DNA of 64,000 nucleotides, from positions 62,001 to 126,000 of the forward strand of contig JAAYEJ010000062.1 of the NCBI GenBank assembly GCA_012728835.1, written 5' to 3'. Source of the stretch: Candidatus Brocadiaceae bacterium (GTDB taxonomy: Bacteria > Planctomycetota > Brocadiia > SM23-32). The notes under the pieces were generated by a model. The model saw only the letters and a program-made list of their open reading frames with translations, was not told where the DNA came from and ran no database searches. This document shows, piece by piece, positions 7,056 to 15,362 of this stretch (the first letter of the stretch is position 1; each line of letters begins with the position of its first letter). Both the position numbers and the translations under genes were made by a program.

Positions 7056-8965
7056 CCGGCTCCCGGCTCGGGCTTCTGGAGGAACACGAGGTAGTAGTAG
7101 TAATAGTACGTGCCGACGTACGCGGCGGCGGCCCTCCGGGCGCGGCTCAGGTCCCCTCCGTGCCGCGCCGACGCGCTCAGGAAGGCGAACAGCCGCATCC
7201 GCGCCTCCTCGCCGACCTCCAGCCCCCCCAGGTCCACCGCCCGGGCGGCCTCCTGCTCGTACACGAGGATCGCCTCCTGGTAGTGCACGGGCAGGCGGGA
7301 GATGCCCAGCTCGGAGAGCCTCGGCATCCATTCGACGAAGCGGTCCAGCCGCTTGCCGGCCAGGTAGTGGGCCAGCAGGTAATCCAGGGCCATGCGGTCG
7401 AGCGGGTCCGCCTCGAGCTGCTCGAGCAGCATGGTCTCCAGGCTGGCGTGGCCCGGCCTGGGCCTCCTTTTGGCGACGGCGGCGCGCAGACGCCGCACCT
7501 CGGCGACGTCGGACAGCGAGGAGTCCCGCAGCATGCGTTCCTTCCACCGCCGTGCCCAGGTCCGGTGCACGGGGTCCTGGGCCAGCAGCCCCAACCACTT
7601 CAGGGCCACCCCGACCCGCTGCTTGACGGCATTCGTGAAGAACAGGTGCCGTATGAGCGCCGGGCGGCGCCCCAGCACCTCCAGGGCCTCCGCCCCCATC
7701 TGCTCGGACTCGTTGACGCGGCCGATGTCCAGCAGCAGACGGCTGCTCTTGGCGAACGCCATCGGATTGGCGCCTCTCAGCGCCCCGGCGTCCAGATGGA
7801 AGTCCTCCGTCACCGGCAGCACCGCGTCCGGCCGCTGAGGGAATGTGAACATCCTGTCTCCGAGGGCGCCGGTGAAACACAGGGCGCGGTTGACGTCCCA
7901 GAGCACATACACGTTGAAGTGGCCGATCGGCAGGCGGCGTGCTTCGCGAAGGACGTCCTCCCACCGGCCCTGCTGCGAGAGCACGTCGATCCGCATCCGG
8001 TCCCGCATGCTCGTGTCCAGCGTCCGGCCGAAGACGAGGCAGGCCGCCAGGGCCAGCGCCGCCGCCGAGGCCGCCAGCCCGGCTCTCGAGTTGGCCCCGC
8101 GGGCGATGGCTGCAGGCAGACGGAAGCGCCCCAACGGGCGCACAGCCGGCACGGCCGCCGTCAGCACACACAAGGCATACAGCACGCCTGCCGCCCGAAT
8201 CGACACCCAGTTCCTCATCGGCCATGCCGGCCAGAGATGCACGAACGCCTCTTCCCAGAACAGGCCGGCGGCCCGGACCCCCAGGCCCCAGGGCACCAGG
8301 AAGCCGCACGCCAGGCATGCGAGGCCCGCCCCGACCTGCCGGCGCGCCCTCAGCTCGTGCAGCGCGCACAGGACGGCGAAGAGCGCACAGAACCCGCCGG
8401 CCACCAGGAACAGCGCGACCGTCAGGATCAGGGCCGCCGCGAACCGTCCCCACCACCGTTGCCACGGCAGCGAGGCGTAGACCCAGGCCGCCGTGAGCGC
8501 CGCCAGCACGCCCAGGCCGATGGCCAGGTGATTCCAGTACCGCACGAACGGCCAGAGGAAGACCAGCCCCGGCAGCAGGTGCAGCATGCGCAGGCGGACG
8601 CCCGACGCGGTGCGCGCAAAGCCCCGTGTCGCCACGCACAGGAGCATGGCCAGGGCCGACACCACCAGCGCGGCACTCCAGTCCGCGTAGAAGACCTGGC
8701 CCAGGAAGGCGGACGCGTAGCCGAGCAGTCCGCCGGGCCGCATCGCCGACTCGAGGAAGAACGTCCGGCTCAGGCGGAACGCCGGGAGCGCGGCGGCCGC
8801 CCAGAAGCTGTGGTAGAGGAGGCTCAGGTCGACGTGCGCCTGGAAGTAGATGAACGCGACCGCCGAGAACAGGCAGACCGCCGGCGCCGCGATCCGGTCA
8901 CGCGCCTCGGGGAGTGCGGCGGCCCCCGCGTTCGCATTCGTCTGGTCGACCTTGTCTGTGCTCAT
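7052..8965 (-). CDS. Polytopic membrane protein with TPR-like C-terminal half (DUF6057-like), copy 1
   Basis: A 637-residue protein. Roughly residues 25-330 are hydrophobic, with about nine or ten membrane segments. The C-terminal half is soluble and helical, with repeat-like stretches (GRWEDVLREARRLP, GRVNESEQMGAEALEVLG, DYLLAHYLAGKRLDRFVEW). It ends in a striking aromatic cluster (YVGTYYYYYYLVFL) close to the C terminus. The arrangement resembles the uncharacterised DUF6057 family as I remember it; this was not searched. Its stop codon overlaps the start of the propeller gene 5475-7055, and the same gene pair recurs immediately upstream, so the two proteins very probably work together. Its role is unknown. 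The paralogue at 10562-12460 shares length, layout and the aromatic C-terminal cluster. Confidence 0.7.
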   Translation of the reverse strand: MSTDKVDQTNANAGAAALPEARDRIAAPAVCLFSAVAFIYFQAHVDLSLLYHSFWAAAALPAFRLSRTFFLESAMRPGGLLGYASAFLGQVFYADWSAALVVSALAMLLCVATRGFARTASGVRLRMLHLLPGLVFLWPFVRYWNHLAIGLGVLAALTAAWVYASLPWQRWWGRFAAALILTVALFLVAGGFCALFAVLCALHELRARRQVGAGLACLACGFLVPWGLGVRAAGLFWEEAFVHLWPAWPMRNWVSIRAAGVLYALCVLTAAVPAVRPLGRFRLPAAIARGANSRAGLAASAAALALAACLVFGRTLDTSMRDRMRIDVLSQQGRWEDVLREARRLPIGHFNVYVLWDVNRALCFTGALGDRMFTFPQRPDAVLPVTEDFHLDAGALRGANPMAFAKSSRLLLDIGRVNESEQMGAEALEVLGRRPALIRHLFFTNAVKQRVGVALKWLGLLAQDPVHRTWARRWKERMLRDSSLSDVAEVRRLRAAVAKRRPRPGHASLETMLLEQLEADPLDRMALDYLLAHYLAGKRLDRFVEWMPRLSELGISRLPVHYQEAILVYEQEAARAVDLGGLEVGEEARMRLFAFLSASARHGGDLSRARRAAAAYVGTYYYYYYLVFLQKPEPGAG

Positions 8966-9002
8966 GGCGTTCTCGCACGGCCGGCCCCTGCCGGGGCGGG
9001 TG

Positions 9003-10565
9003 CTACTGAGCGGGCCGCCACGTCTCGGCGGGCGGCGTCGCGGACGTCACGGGGATGTCCACCCCCGTCCACTGCTCCCTGCGGATCACGCGTGCTATCT
9101 GCTCGCCCCGCACGGGCACGGGCTCCCTGATCAGCTCCGGCAACTGGTAGAGTCGGATGCTGGAGTCGTAGAACCGGGGATCGCGCTGCGGAAGCACGAA
9201 CGGCTTGCAGACCACACCATCCTGACCAACATAACAGAAGGCGGGCCGTGTGAAAAGCCCGTCGCCCGCTTTGGTCGCGTAGGCCAGCCAGCGGCTGTTG
9301 GAGGACCAGGAGTGCCACGTCTCGGTCTGATCGCTGTTTCCCGGCAGCGGGCGCACGCGGCGGGTCGCCGTGTCCATGACGTACAGGTCGGCCTCGGGCT
9401 CCATGGCCGGGAACCCGCCATGCGGGCTCATGCAGATGACCAGGAACCGGCCGTCCGGCGATTCGCGCGGCAGCGTGATGCTCATGCCGGCCTCGGCCGC
9501 ACTCAGGACAACCTCCGGGTCGCCCCAGGTGTCCGTCGCGACGTCATACGGAATGCGCATGAGGTCATACATCGCGTCGGCGTAGTTGTCGGGAATCCGG
9601 TCGCCTTCCGGCGTCCAGGGCAACGGCGCGGTGCAGTAGTAGAGGTGCGTGCCGTCCGCTGACCACGACGGCCAGGTCTCCATCCGGTCGGGCCGGCAGA
9701 GGACCGGCCGCGAGCTGACCAGCCCGGAGTCCACCCGGTAGTAGGACAGGTTGGAGTTCAGGTCGATGCCCTCCCGGACCTCCTGGCGGCTGGAGTGGAA
9801 GAACTGGCGCACGGTGTTCGTGCTGAAGGCGACCACGCGGCCGCTCGGATGCCACGAGGAGAACGCCGCGAGCCCCGGGTCCCGCTCCGTGCGGGTGTTG
9901 ATCTTCGAGACCCGACCATCCTGGATCAGCAGCATGCCATGCCCGTGATCGACCTTCCCGCTTCGCATCTGGATCAGCATGCGGTCCGTCCCGTTGTTGA
10001 GGAACGTGTGGCAGTTCATGCAGCCGCGCCCGAAGGACCCGTTGTCCAGAATCAGCCGATCCGCGTACGATTCGAGATGCCGTTCCCGGATCTGCATGTG
10101 CGTGTAATAGTTGTATAAAACATTGATTCGCCGGTAGACGAGATAGGAGTCGATCGGCTCCTCAGCCACCAGGCTGTGGAGCGGCTCGAAACGCGTCCAT
10201 CGTCCGCCCGCGTCCAGAACAAAGGCCCGTATTTCCAGTGAACGCCCCCGGTTCTCTTCCAGGAGCCTGCGCCAGGAATGCAGGGAAAAGTCGAGGCCCC
10301 CGTCCTTGCTCCACGCGCGGATGGGCTCGCCCCGGTCTCCGTGTAACTCCACGACGAAGGCCGAGCCCTCTTCCTCCACAACGAAAGACGGTGCGGCGAT
10401 ATTCGGGGGGAACACTGTGCCGGCGTAGTCGGGGCGCAACTTCGGGGGACGACCAGCCGACTGGGGCTGCACCACTTTCGGGAAATCGTCCGGCAGCAGG
10501 CAGATGACGGCCGCGACAACTGCAGCGAGCGCTGCAAGCACAACTGCGCCACGCGTCCGACTCAT
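9003..10565 (-). CDS. Haem-tagged (CxxCH) TolB-like beta-propeller protein, copy 2
   Basis: A 520-residue paralogue of 5475-7055, with the same blocks in the same order: PPNIAAPSF (about 53-61), EEPIDSYLVYRRI (about 135-148), the haem motif CMNCH at 182-186, then propeller blades (SSWHPSGRVVAFS, WPSWSADGTHLYYC, SPDGRFLVICMS, HSWSSNSRWLAYATK). It differs at the N terminus: a single hydrophobic segment (residues 7-24) without a good lipobox, so it is probably anchored by an uncleaved helix rather than by lipid. The start at 10565 overlaps the stop of the upstream membrane gene (ATGA), exactly as in copy 1. Copies 1 and 2 differ at many positions, so the duplication is not recent. Expected location is the periplasmic face of the cytoplasmic membrane. 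Confidence 0.8.
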   Translation of the reverse strand: MSRTRGAVVLAALAAVVAAVICLLPDDFPKVVQPQSAGRPPKLRPDYAGTVFPPNIAAPSFVVEEEGSAFVVELHGDRGEPIRAWSKDGGLDFSLHSWRRLLEENRGRSLEIRAFVLDAGGRWTRFEPLHSLVAEEPIDSYLVYRRINVLYNYYTHMQIRERHLESYADRLILDNGSFGRGCMNCHTFLNNGTDRMLIQMRSGKVDHGHGMLLIQDGRVSKINTRTERDPGLAAFSSWHPSGRVVAFSTNTVRQFFHSSRQEVREGIDLNSNLSYYRVDSGLVSSRPVLCRPDRMETWPSWSADGTHLYYCTAPLPWTPEGDRIPDNYADAMYDLMRIPYDVATDTWGDPEVVLSAAEAGMSITLPRESPDGRFLVICMSPHGGFPAMEPEADLYVMDTATRRVRPLPGNSDQTETWHSWSSNSRWLAYATKAGDGLFTRPAFCYVGQDGVVCKPFVLPQRDPRFYDSSIRLYQLPELIREPVPVRGEQIARVIRREQWTGVDIPVTSATPPAETWRPAQ

Positions 10566-12460
10566 TCCACGGGCTCCGGCGGCAGGACAAAGAAGTAGTA
10601 GAACATGTAGCTGTCTGCGAAGTCGGCGAGGGCCTTCATACGGCTGAGGCGCGTCCTCGCGCCCGCCATCGCACGCCGGAATGCTTCGAAACGCTCCTGG
10701 GTGCGCGCACTGATTCGCAGGCCGTTCATTTCGGGCATCTGCCCCGTCCGCACGGCGTAGAGCAGCAGCGCTTCCTCGAAGTGCCTCGGCACCGATCGAT
10801 AGCCGACCTCGCCCAGCCGCGCGAACTCCCGCACGCAGTCCCCCAGCCTGCCGTAGATCAGGTAGCGCGCCAGCAGGTACTCGTAGGCCATTCGGTTCCC
10901 GGGGTTCCGGCTCAGCAGCCGCTTGAGGGCGTCTTCGACGTGGCCCCATTGGGCCACGTTCTCCGTCACGCGCAGTTCCCGCAGACGCGCCACGAACGGA
11001 TCCTGCGAGAGGTCCGGGTCCGTCCTCATCCGTCGCAGCATGCTCCTTGCCCGCCGGCCGTAGACGGGATCTCGGCTCAGGGCGCCCAGCAGGATCCGGG
11101 CCGCCTCCGTGCGTCCCTTGGCCAGGTTACAGAACATCATCACCTCGAGCAGGCGCGGATGGCTGCCTCTGGTCTCGATGGCCTCGCAGGCCATGTGCTC
11201 CGCCTCGTTTACGAGTCCAAGGTCCAGAAGCATCTCGCTCGAGGCGACCCAGGCACGGTGCCGCAGCACCTGACTCGGCACGATGTCCTTACACAGCATG
11301 TGCCCGACGGGGTCCTGCTCGTAGGCGAACATCCCGTCGGCAAGCTCCCCCAGGTGGAAGAGCGCCCGGTTGAGCTGCGAGTTGACGAACAGGTAGTCCA
11401 GCGGATTGAACGCCCCGCGGGAGGCGTTCTTCACGACCTTCGGCCAGTTGCGCCGGGACGCGTGGTAGTCGACCGCCGTCTGCGCCTTCATCGCCCCGTC
11501 GTGGGCGAGCACGACGGCGACGGCCAGCATCGCCAGCGCAGCGACACCGGCGATGGGCCGACGGCGGCCCGCACGGCGAAGGCGCCCGGCCGCGTAGGCC
11601 GCCACGGCCGCTGCAGGGAAGAACGCGTAGAGCACGAGGCGCAACGCCTCGCTCCGCAGCACGAGCGGCACGGCGTTGTCCGGGGTCAGCGCAAACTCGT
11701 GGAAGGGCAGCAGGCGGCGGTAGGCGTCGGCCGTTCCGGCGTGCGGCCACAGGAGCCCCAGCGCGTACGGCATCGCCGCCCCCAGCACCAGCACGGCCGG
11801 AGCGAGCCGTCGCCGGCCCCCGGCGGTCAGTTCGTAGAGTGTGCACAGCGCCGCGTAGACCAGCACCGCCCCGGCGGCGATCGAGTGCAGCAGCGCCAGC
11901 AGGAGCACGAACACGCCCAGCCGTCGAGGGGGCGTCGCGCCGCCCTTCGTGACGTAGACGGCGGCCCCGCCCAGCACCAGCGCCAGCGCCAGCATCGGAC
12001 GCAGCGGGTCGTAGTAGAAGCCATAGAGGAGCAGCAGCGGGAAGACCGGCACCAGGTGCAGCAGGCGCGGGGGCTCGCCGGCAAACGCCCTGAGCAGCAC
12101 GAACGCCTCCAGGCAGAGCAGGGCCATCAGCCCGGTGATGATCACGGCCCCCAGCCATGCGATCTGGTGGTACTGGCTCAGGAGGGCCGCCGCATACTCG
12201 GTCAGCCCGCCGGGAAGGAACAGGAAATCGCCCAGGAAGCGCGTTCCCCAGCGGAAGACGGGCACGCCCGGGGAGAGCGCCGGCTGAACCCAGTGGGCCT
12301 GGAAGACGAGGGCGGGGTTGACGCGCAGGTAGACGTACGCGAAGACGGCGGCGAAGAACGCGGCCCAGACGCGGGGCCATGCACCGGGCCGCGCCGGAGC
12401 GGCCGGGGGCTCCCGGTCGCCTCCGGCCGGAGTGAGTCGCTCTGGTCGTGCCGTCCTCAT
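10562..12460 (-). CDS. Polytopic membrane protein with TPR-like C-terminal half (DUF6057-like), copy 2
   Basis: A 632-residue paralogue of 7052-8965. It has a hydrophobic N-terminal half with about ten membrane segments, then a helical domain with matching stretches (NRALFHLGELADGMFAYEQD, GLVNEAEHMACEAIETRG, YEYLLARYLIYGRLGDCVRE), and an aromatic C-terminal patch (SYMFYYFFVLPPEP). The ATG at 12460 gives a protein of nearly the same length as copy 1. The frame stays open further upstream, but that extension is Arg/Gly/His-rich and looks non-coding. A 172-base gap separates it from ccsA. No catalytic motif was recognised. Conservation of the pair suggests a membrane partner for the haem propeller, perhaps an assembly or electron-transfer partner; this is inference. 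Confidence 0.7.
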   Translation of the reverse strand: MRTARPERLTPAGGDREPPAAPARPGAWPRVWAAFFAAVFAYVYLRVNPALVFQAHWVQPALSPGVPVFRWGTRFLGDFLFLPGGLTEYAAALLSQYHQIAWLGAVIITGLMALLCLEAFVLLRAFAGEPPRLLHLVPVFPLLLLYGFYYDPLRPMLALALVLGGAAVYVTKGGATPPRRLGVFVLLLALLHSIAAGAVLVYAALCTLYELTAGGRRRLAPAVLVLGAAMPYALGLLWPHAGTADAYRRLLPFHEFALTPDNAVPLVLRSEALRLVLYAFFPAAAVAAYAAGRLRRAGRRRPIAGVAALAMLAVAVVLAHDGAMKAQTAVDYHASRRNWPKVVKNASRGAFNPLDYLFVNSQLNRALFHLGELADGMFAYEQDPVGHMLCKDIVPSQVLRHRAWVASSEMLLDLGLVNEAEHMACEAIETRGSHPRLLEVMMFCNLAKGRTEAARILLGALSRDPVYGRRARSMLRRMRTDPDLSQDPFVARLRELRVTENVAQWGHVEDALKRLLSRNPGNRMAYEYLLARYLIYGRLGDCVREFARLGEVGYRSVPRHFEEALLLYAVRTGQMPEMNGLRISARTQERFEAFRRAMAGARTRLSRMKALADFADSYMFYYFFVLPPEPVE

Positions 12461-12632
12461 GTGCACCCGTCGGTCGCTCGGACTCCCGAGATGGCGGTCA
12501 TGTCTCCGGCCGTCGTCGGCCCCTGGGGCCGGCACGTGCGCGGCGACCGATCCACAGCCGCCGCGGGGCCGATGATACCACAGGCGTCCGCGCGCGGGCA
12601 ACCGGCCGGCCGATCGGCGCCGAGGGCCGGGT

Positions 12633-13412
12633 TCAGGACGCGTAGCTGTGCAGCCCGGCGAAGACGCGTGCCAGGTTCGCCCACAGCAGCGTGGCCGCGA
12701 TGGTGCCGCAGCCGGCCAGGACGAATGCCGCGTTCGCGCGGCGGCGTGCGCCCCCCGTCAGGCGACGCCACTGGAAGTAGCCCACGTAGACCAGCCACAT
12801 GGCCAGCGCCCAGAGTTCCTTCGGGTCCCAGTTCCAGTAGTCGCCCCAGGCGCGCTGCCCCCAGACGGACCCCAGCACCAGCCCGAGCGTCAGCAGCGGG
12901 AACCCGAAGCGGGCCAGGCGATGTGCTCCCTCGTCCGCCCGGGCATCCGTGCCGCCGGATGCCAGCACGCGCACTGACTGCACCCCGGCGCGCAACATCA
13001 CCAGATAGCCCGCCAGGTAGGCCAGGATGTGCGGCCCGAACAGCCGGCTCCGGAGTATGGGCGGCAGCGGCAGCGGCGCCGGGTCGAACACGAACGCCAC
13101 GGGCACCAGGAAGAGCGCGGCCATCAGCGCGTCCTCGCCCCGCCCCGGCACCCTCAGCCGCCGCTCGAAGAAGGCCGAGAGCGGATAGCAGAGCGTCGCC
13201 ATGCAGAGGAACACCTCGAAGAGGTTCTTCATCGGCGTGTGCCCCACGGCCGTCCACCGCACGGCCACGGCCGCCAGCAGCAGACCGAACCCCGCCCGGA
13301 ACAGCCAGGTGCCTGCCGGCCGCCGGCCCGCAAACCACGCCGCAGCAGCGCCTGTGCAGGCCACCAGTGCGGCGGCGGCCAGTCGGCTCGCCCAGTAGCC
13401 CTCAGGGTCCAT
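12633..13412 (-). CDS. ccsA: Cytochrome c synthase subunit CcsA (CcmC/CcsA family)
   Basis: CcsA and ResB form the System II cytochrome c synthase, which carries haem across the membrane and ligates it to CxxCH proteins. The 259-residue protein has about eight hydrophobic segments, the tryptophan-rich haem-handling motif (WGDYWNWDPKELW, residues 189-201), and the conserved histidines: His58 in VGHTPMKN, His128 in GPHILAYL and His256 in GLHSY. Its start overlaps the resB stop by 11 bases, indicating coupled translation. Placement directly upstream of two genes for CxxCH proteins suggests that these are its substrates. Confidence 0.9.
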   Translation of the reverse strand: MDPEGYWASRLAAAALVACTGAAAAWFAGRRPAGTWLFRAGFGLLLAAVAVRWTAVGHTPMKNLFEVFLCMATLCYPLSAFFERRLRVPGRGEDALMAALFLVPVAFVFDPAPLPLPPILRSRLFGPHILAYLAGYLVMLRAGVQSVRVLASGGTDARADEGAHRLARFGFPLLTLGLVLGSVWGQRAWGDYWNWDPKELWALAMWLVYVGYFQWRRLTGGARRRANAAFVLAGCGTIAATLLWANLARVFAGLHSYAS

Positions 13413-14115
13413 CGGCGCCCCCTCCCCCGCCGGACGGCGCCGGCAGGAGCCAGAAGTGCAGGAACACGCCCGTGCACAGCAGCAGCATCCCCGCGTAGAC
13501 GGCGAACAGCCCGCGATCCGACTTGGCCCTCAGCATCACGTAGTCCCCGCGCTCCCAGCCTCCGCCCTGCAGGCTGAACTGGTAGCCGCCGTGCCGCAGC
13601 GGCCGGTTCATCGCGACGGATGCCCGGCAGACGTCCCGCCCGCCGCTGACGACGGCCACGTCCGCGGCATACTCCCGCACGGCCCCGCCGGCCGGGTCGG
13701 CGTCCACGCGGACCGTGTGGCACACGAGATGGAAGGGTAGGCGGGCGATCCTGTGCTCGAATCCGTGGCTGAACACATCGTCGCAGAGCCGCCCGCGCGG
13801 CAGGAACAGGTAGCCGTCCACCGGTGCAGGCCATCCCAGCAGGCGCTCCGCCAGCCGGCGCCCGGAGGCCGAGCCCCAGAGCCCTCCGGCCAGGATGAAC
13901 GCGGCCCCGAGCAGGGCCACCCTCCGGGCCACTCCCCTGCCGACGACGGCCCGCCCGAGCAGCCACAGAGCGCCCGCGCTCCAGAAGGCCCCCATCGGCC
14001 AGGAGTTGAACAGCCTCCGCGCCCGTTCCGGGCCCAGAAACGCGCCCACGACGCACAGGGCGGCGAGGCTCGCCACCCCGCCCAGCTCCACGGCCTGCAC
14101 CGGCCTTCGGTCCAT
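13402..14115 (-). CDS. resB: ResB/Ccs1-like cytochrome c biogenesis protein (short form)
   Basis: ResB (Ccs1) partners with CcsA in System II cytochrome c maturation. This 237-residue version is short, as is usual when ResB and CcsA are separate small proteins. There are about three hydrophobic segments in the first 90 residues, a soluble region with ARLPFHLVCHTVRVD and the typical ResB block MNRPLRHGGYQFSLQG, and a last membrane helix (FAVYAGMLLLCTGVFLHFWL). The ATG at 14115 was chosen over an in-frame start at 14154 because AAGGGG stands just upstream and because the promoter at 14142-14170 makes the longer start impossible. It heads the operon resB-ccsA-membrane-propeller-membrane-propeller. 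Confidence 0.85.
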   Translation of the reverse strand: MDRRPVQAVELGGVASLAALCVVGAFLGPERARRLFNSWPMGAFWSAGALWLLGRAVVGRGVARRVALLGAAFILAGGLWGSASGRRLAERLLGWPAPVDGYLFLPRGRLCDDVFSHGFEHRIARLPFHLVCHTVRVDADPAGGAVREYAADVAVVSGGRDVCRASVAMNRPLRHGGYQFSLQGGGWERGDYVMLRAKSDRGLFAVYAGMLLLCTGVFLHFWLLPAPSGGGGGADGP

Positions 14116-14141
14116 AGCGGCCCCTTGCCTGGGGAGACCCG

Positions 14142-14170
14142 GTTGTACCGGCACGCCGCAGCACGGTCAA
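14142..14170 (-). promoter_or_regulatory. Promoter of the cytochrome maturation/haem-propeller operon
   Basis: On the minus strand TTGACC (14165-14170) and TACAAC (14142-14147) are 17 bases apart. Transcription should start near 14135, 20 bases before the resB ATG. No comparable promoter was seen between the six genes downstream. Confidence 0.65.
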
Positions 14171-14188
14171 GCGACACGACAGACCGAG

Positions 14189-14208
14189 GGCTTGCCCGCC
14201 GGGGCGGG
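14189..14208. repeat. Dispersed hairpin repeat, copy A
   Basis: GGCTTGCCCGCCGGGGCGGG here matches 25684-25703 at 19 of 20 positions. Each copy contains a CCCGCC/GGCGGG inverted repeat and lies in an intergenic region. Only two copies were found in the window. Confidence 0.4.
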
Positions 14209-14242
14209 ACGGCCGTGCATGACGCGCGTGCGGCGAGCGCGG

Positions 14243-14271
14243 TTGAAAATGACGCCGCCGCCTGCGATCAT
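14243..14271 (+). promoter_or_regulatory. Promoter of the aldolase-like gene
   Basis: TTGAAA (14243-14248), 17 bases, GATCAT (14266-14271). The ATG at 14309 lies about 30 bases beyond the expected start. Confidence 0.5.
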
Positions 14272-14308
14272 GGGGTCAGGGCTGTCCATGCCTCTCAGGA
14301 GATGCTTC

Positions 14309-15301
14309 ATGCAGCACGTGAAGAGCGAGTTCGCCAGGGGCTCCTGGCTCACCTACCGGCCGGACATCAAGATACTGGACTGCACCGTCCGCGACGGCGG
14401 TCTGATCAACAACCACCGTTTCGACGACGACTTCGTGCGGGCCGTCTACCGGACCTGCGTCGACGCCGGCGTGGACTACATGGAGATGGGCTACAAGGGC
14501 GCCAAGAGCATCTACCCGACCGACGAGTTCGGCCCCTGGAAGCACTGCGACGAGGAAGACCTGCGTCGCATCGTCGGCGACAACGAGACGGACCTGAAGA
14601 TCTCCGTCATGGCCGATGCCGAACGCTGCGACTACGAGGCGGACATCCTGCCGAAGTCCGAGAGCGTCATCGACGCCATCCGCGTGGCCTGCTACATCCA
14701 CCAGATCCCGGTTGCGCTGGACATGATCCGGGACGCACATGAGAAGGGCTACGAGGTCGTCCTTCAGCTCATGGCGGTCTCCGTGATTGCGGAACGCGAA
14801 CTCGACCAGGCCCTGCAGATCGTCGCGGAGACGCCGGTGACGACCATCTACCTGGTCGACAGCTTCGGGGCGCTCTACTCGGAGCAGGTGCGCGACCTGG
14901 TCGTGACCTACATGAAGGCCGTGGAGGGCAAGGGCAAGGAGATCGGCATCCATGCGCACAACAACCAGCAGCTCGCCTACGCCAACACCATCGAGGCGCT
15001 GATCCACGGCGCGAGCCGGCTGGACGCGACGCTGCACGGCATGGGCCGCGGCGCCGGCAACTGCGCCACCGAGCTGCTGCTCGGGTTCCTGAAGAACCCG
15101 AAGTTCCACCTCCGCCCCGTGCTCAAGTGCATCCAGGAGCACCTGTTGCCGCTGAAGGAGCAGATGGAGTGGGGGCCGAGCATCCCGTACATCATCACGG
15201 GCCAGCTCAACCGCCACCCGCGCGCGGCCATCGCGATGCGACAGGGCGAGGACCCGGACGATTACGTTCGCTTCTACGACCAGATGACCGAGGAGGAGTA
15301 G
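14309..15301 (+). CDS. HMGL-like TIM-barrel aldolase/lyase (4-hydroxy-2-oxovalerate aldolase type)
   Basis: A 330-residue member of the DRE-TIM metallolyase group, which includes 4-hydroxy-2-oxovalerate aldolase, HMG-CoA lyase and isopropylmalate synthase. The diagnostic DCTVRDGG motif is near residue 20, followed by VDYMEMGYKGAK, YLVDSFGALY and the metal-binding HAHNN pair near residue 215, then GMGRGAGNCATE. Such enzymes use a divalent metal to cleave or form a C-C bond next to a carbonyl. The usual partner acetaldehyde dehydrogenase is absent, so the classical meta-cleavage role is doubtful. AGGAG seven bases before the ATG fixes the start. An amidohydrolase gene follows 61 bases later and may share the pathway. 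Confidence 0.8.
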   Translation: MQHVKSEFARGSWLTYRPDIKILDCTVRDGGLINNHRFDDDFVRAVYRTCVDAGVDYMEMGYKGAKSIYPTDEFGPWKHCDEEDLRRIVGDNETDLKISVMADAERCDYEADILPKSESVIDAIRVACYIHQIPVALDMIRDAHEKGYEVVLQLMAVSVIAERELDQALQIVAETPVTTIYLVDSFGALYSEQVRDLVVTYMKAVEGKGKEIGIHAHNNQQLAYANTIEALIHGASRLDATLHGMGRGAGNCATELLLGFLKNPKFHLRPVLKCIQEHLLPLKEQMEWGPSIPYIITGQLNRHPRAAIAMRQGEDPDDYVRFYDQMTEEE

Positions 15302-15362
15302 CGCCCGGCGCGCACGCGCGCTCCCCGCTCCCGCCTCGACACCGTCTCCGGAGGATCACCTC

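Noticed and set aside
7056-8639. Upstream extension of the first haem-propeller gene into a single protein of about 1054 residues
   Set aside because: The extension is an out-of-frame shadow of the membrane-protein gene. The signal peptide with lipobox and the ATGA overlap place the start at 7055, and the duplicate pair has the same arrangement.
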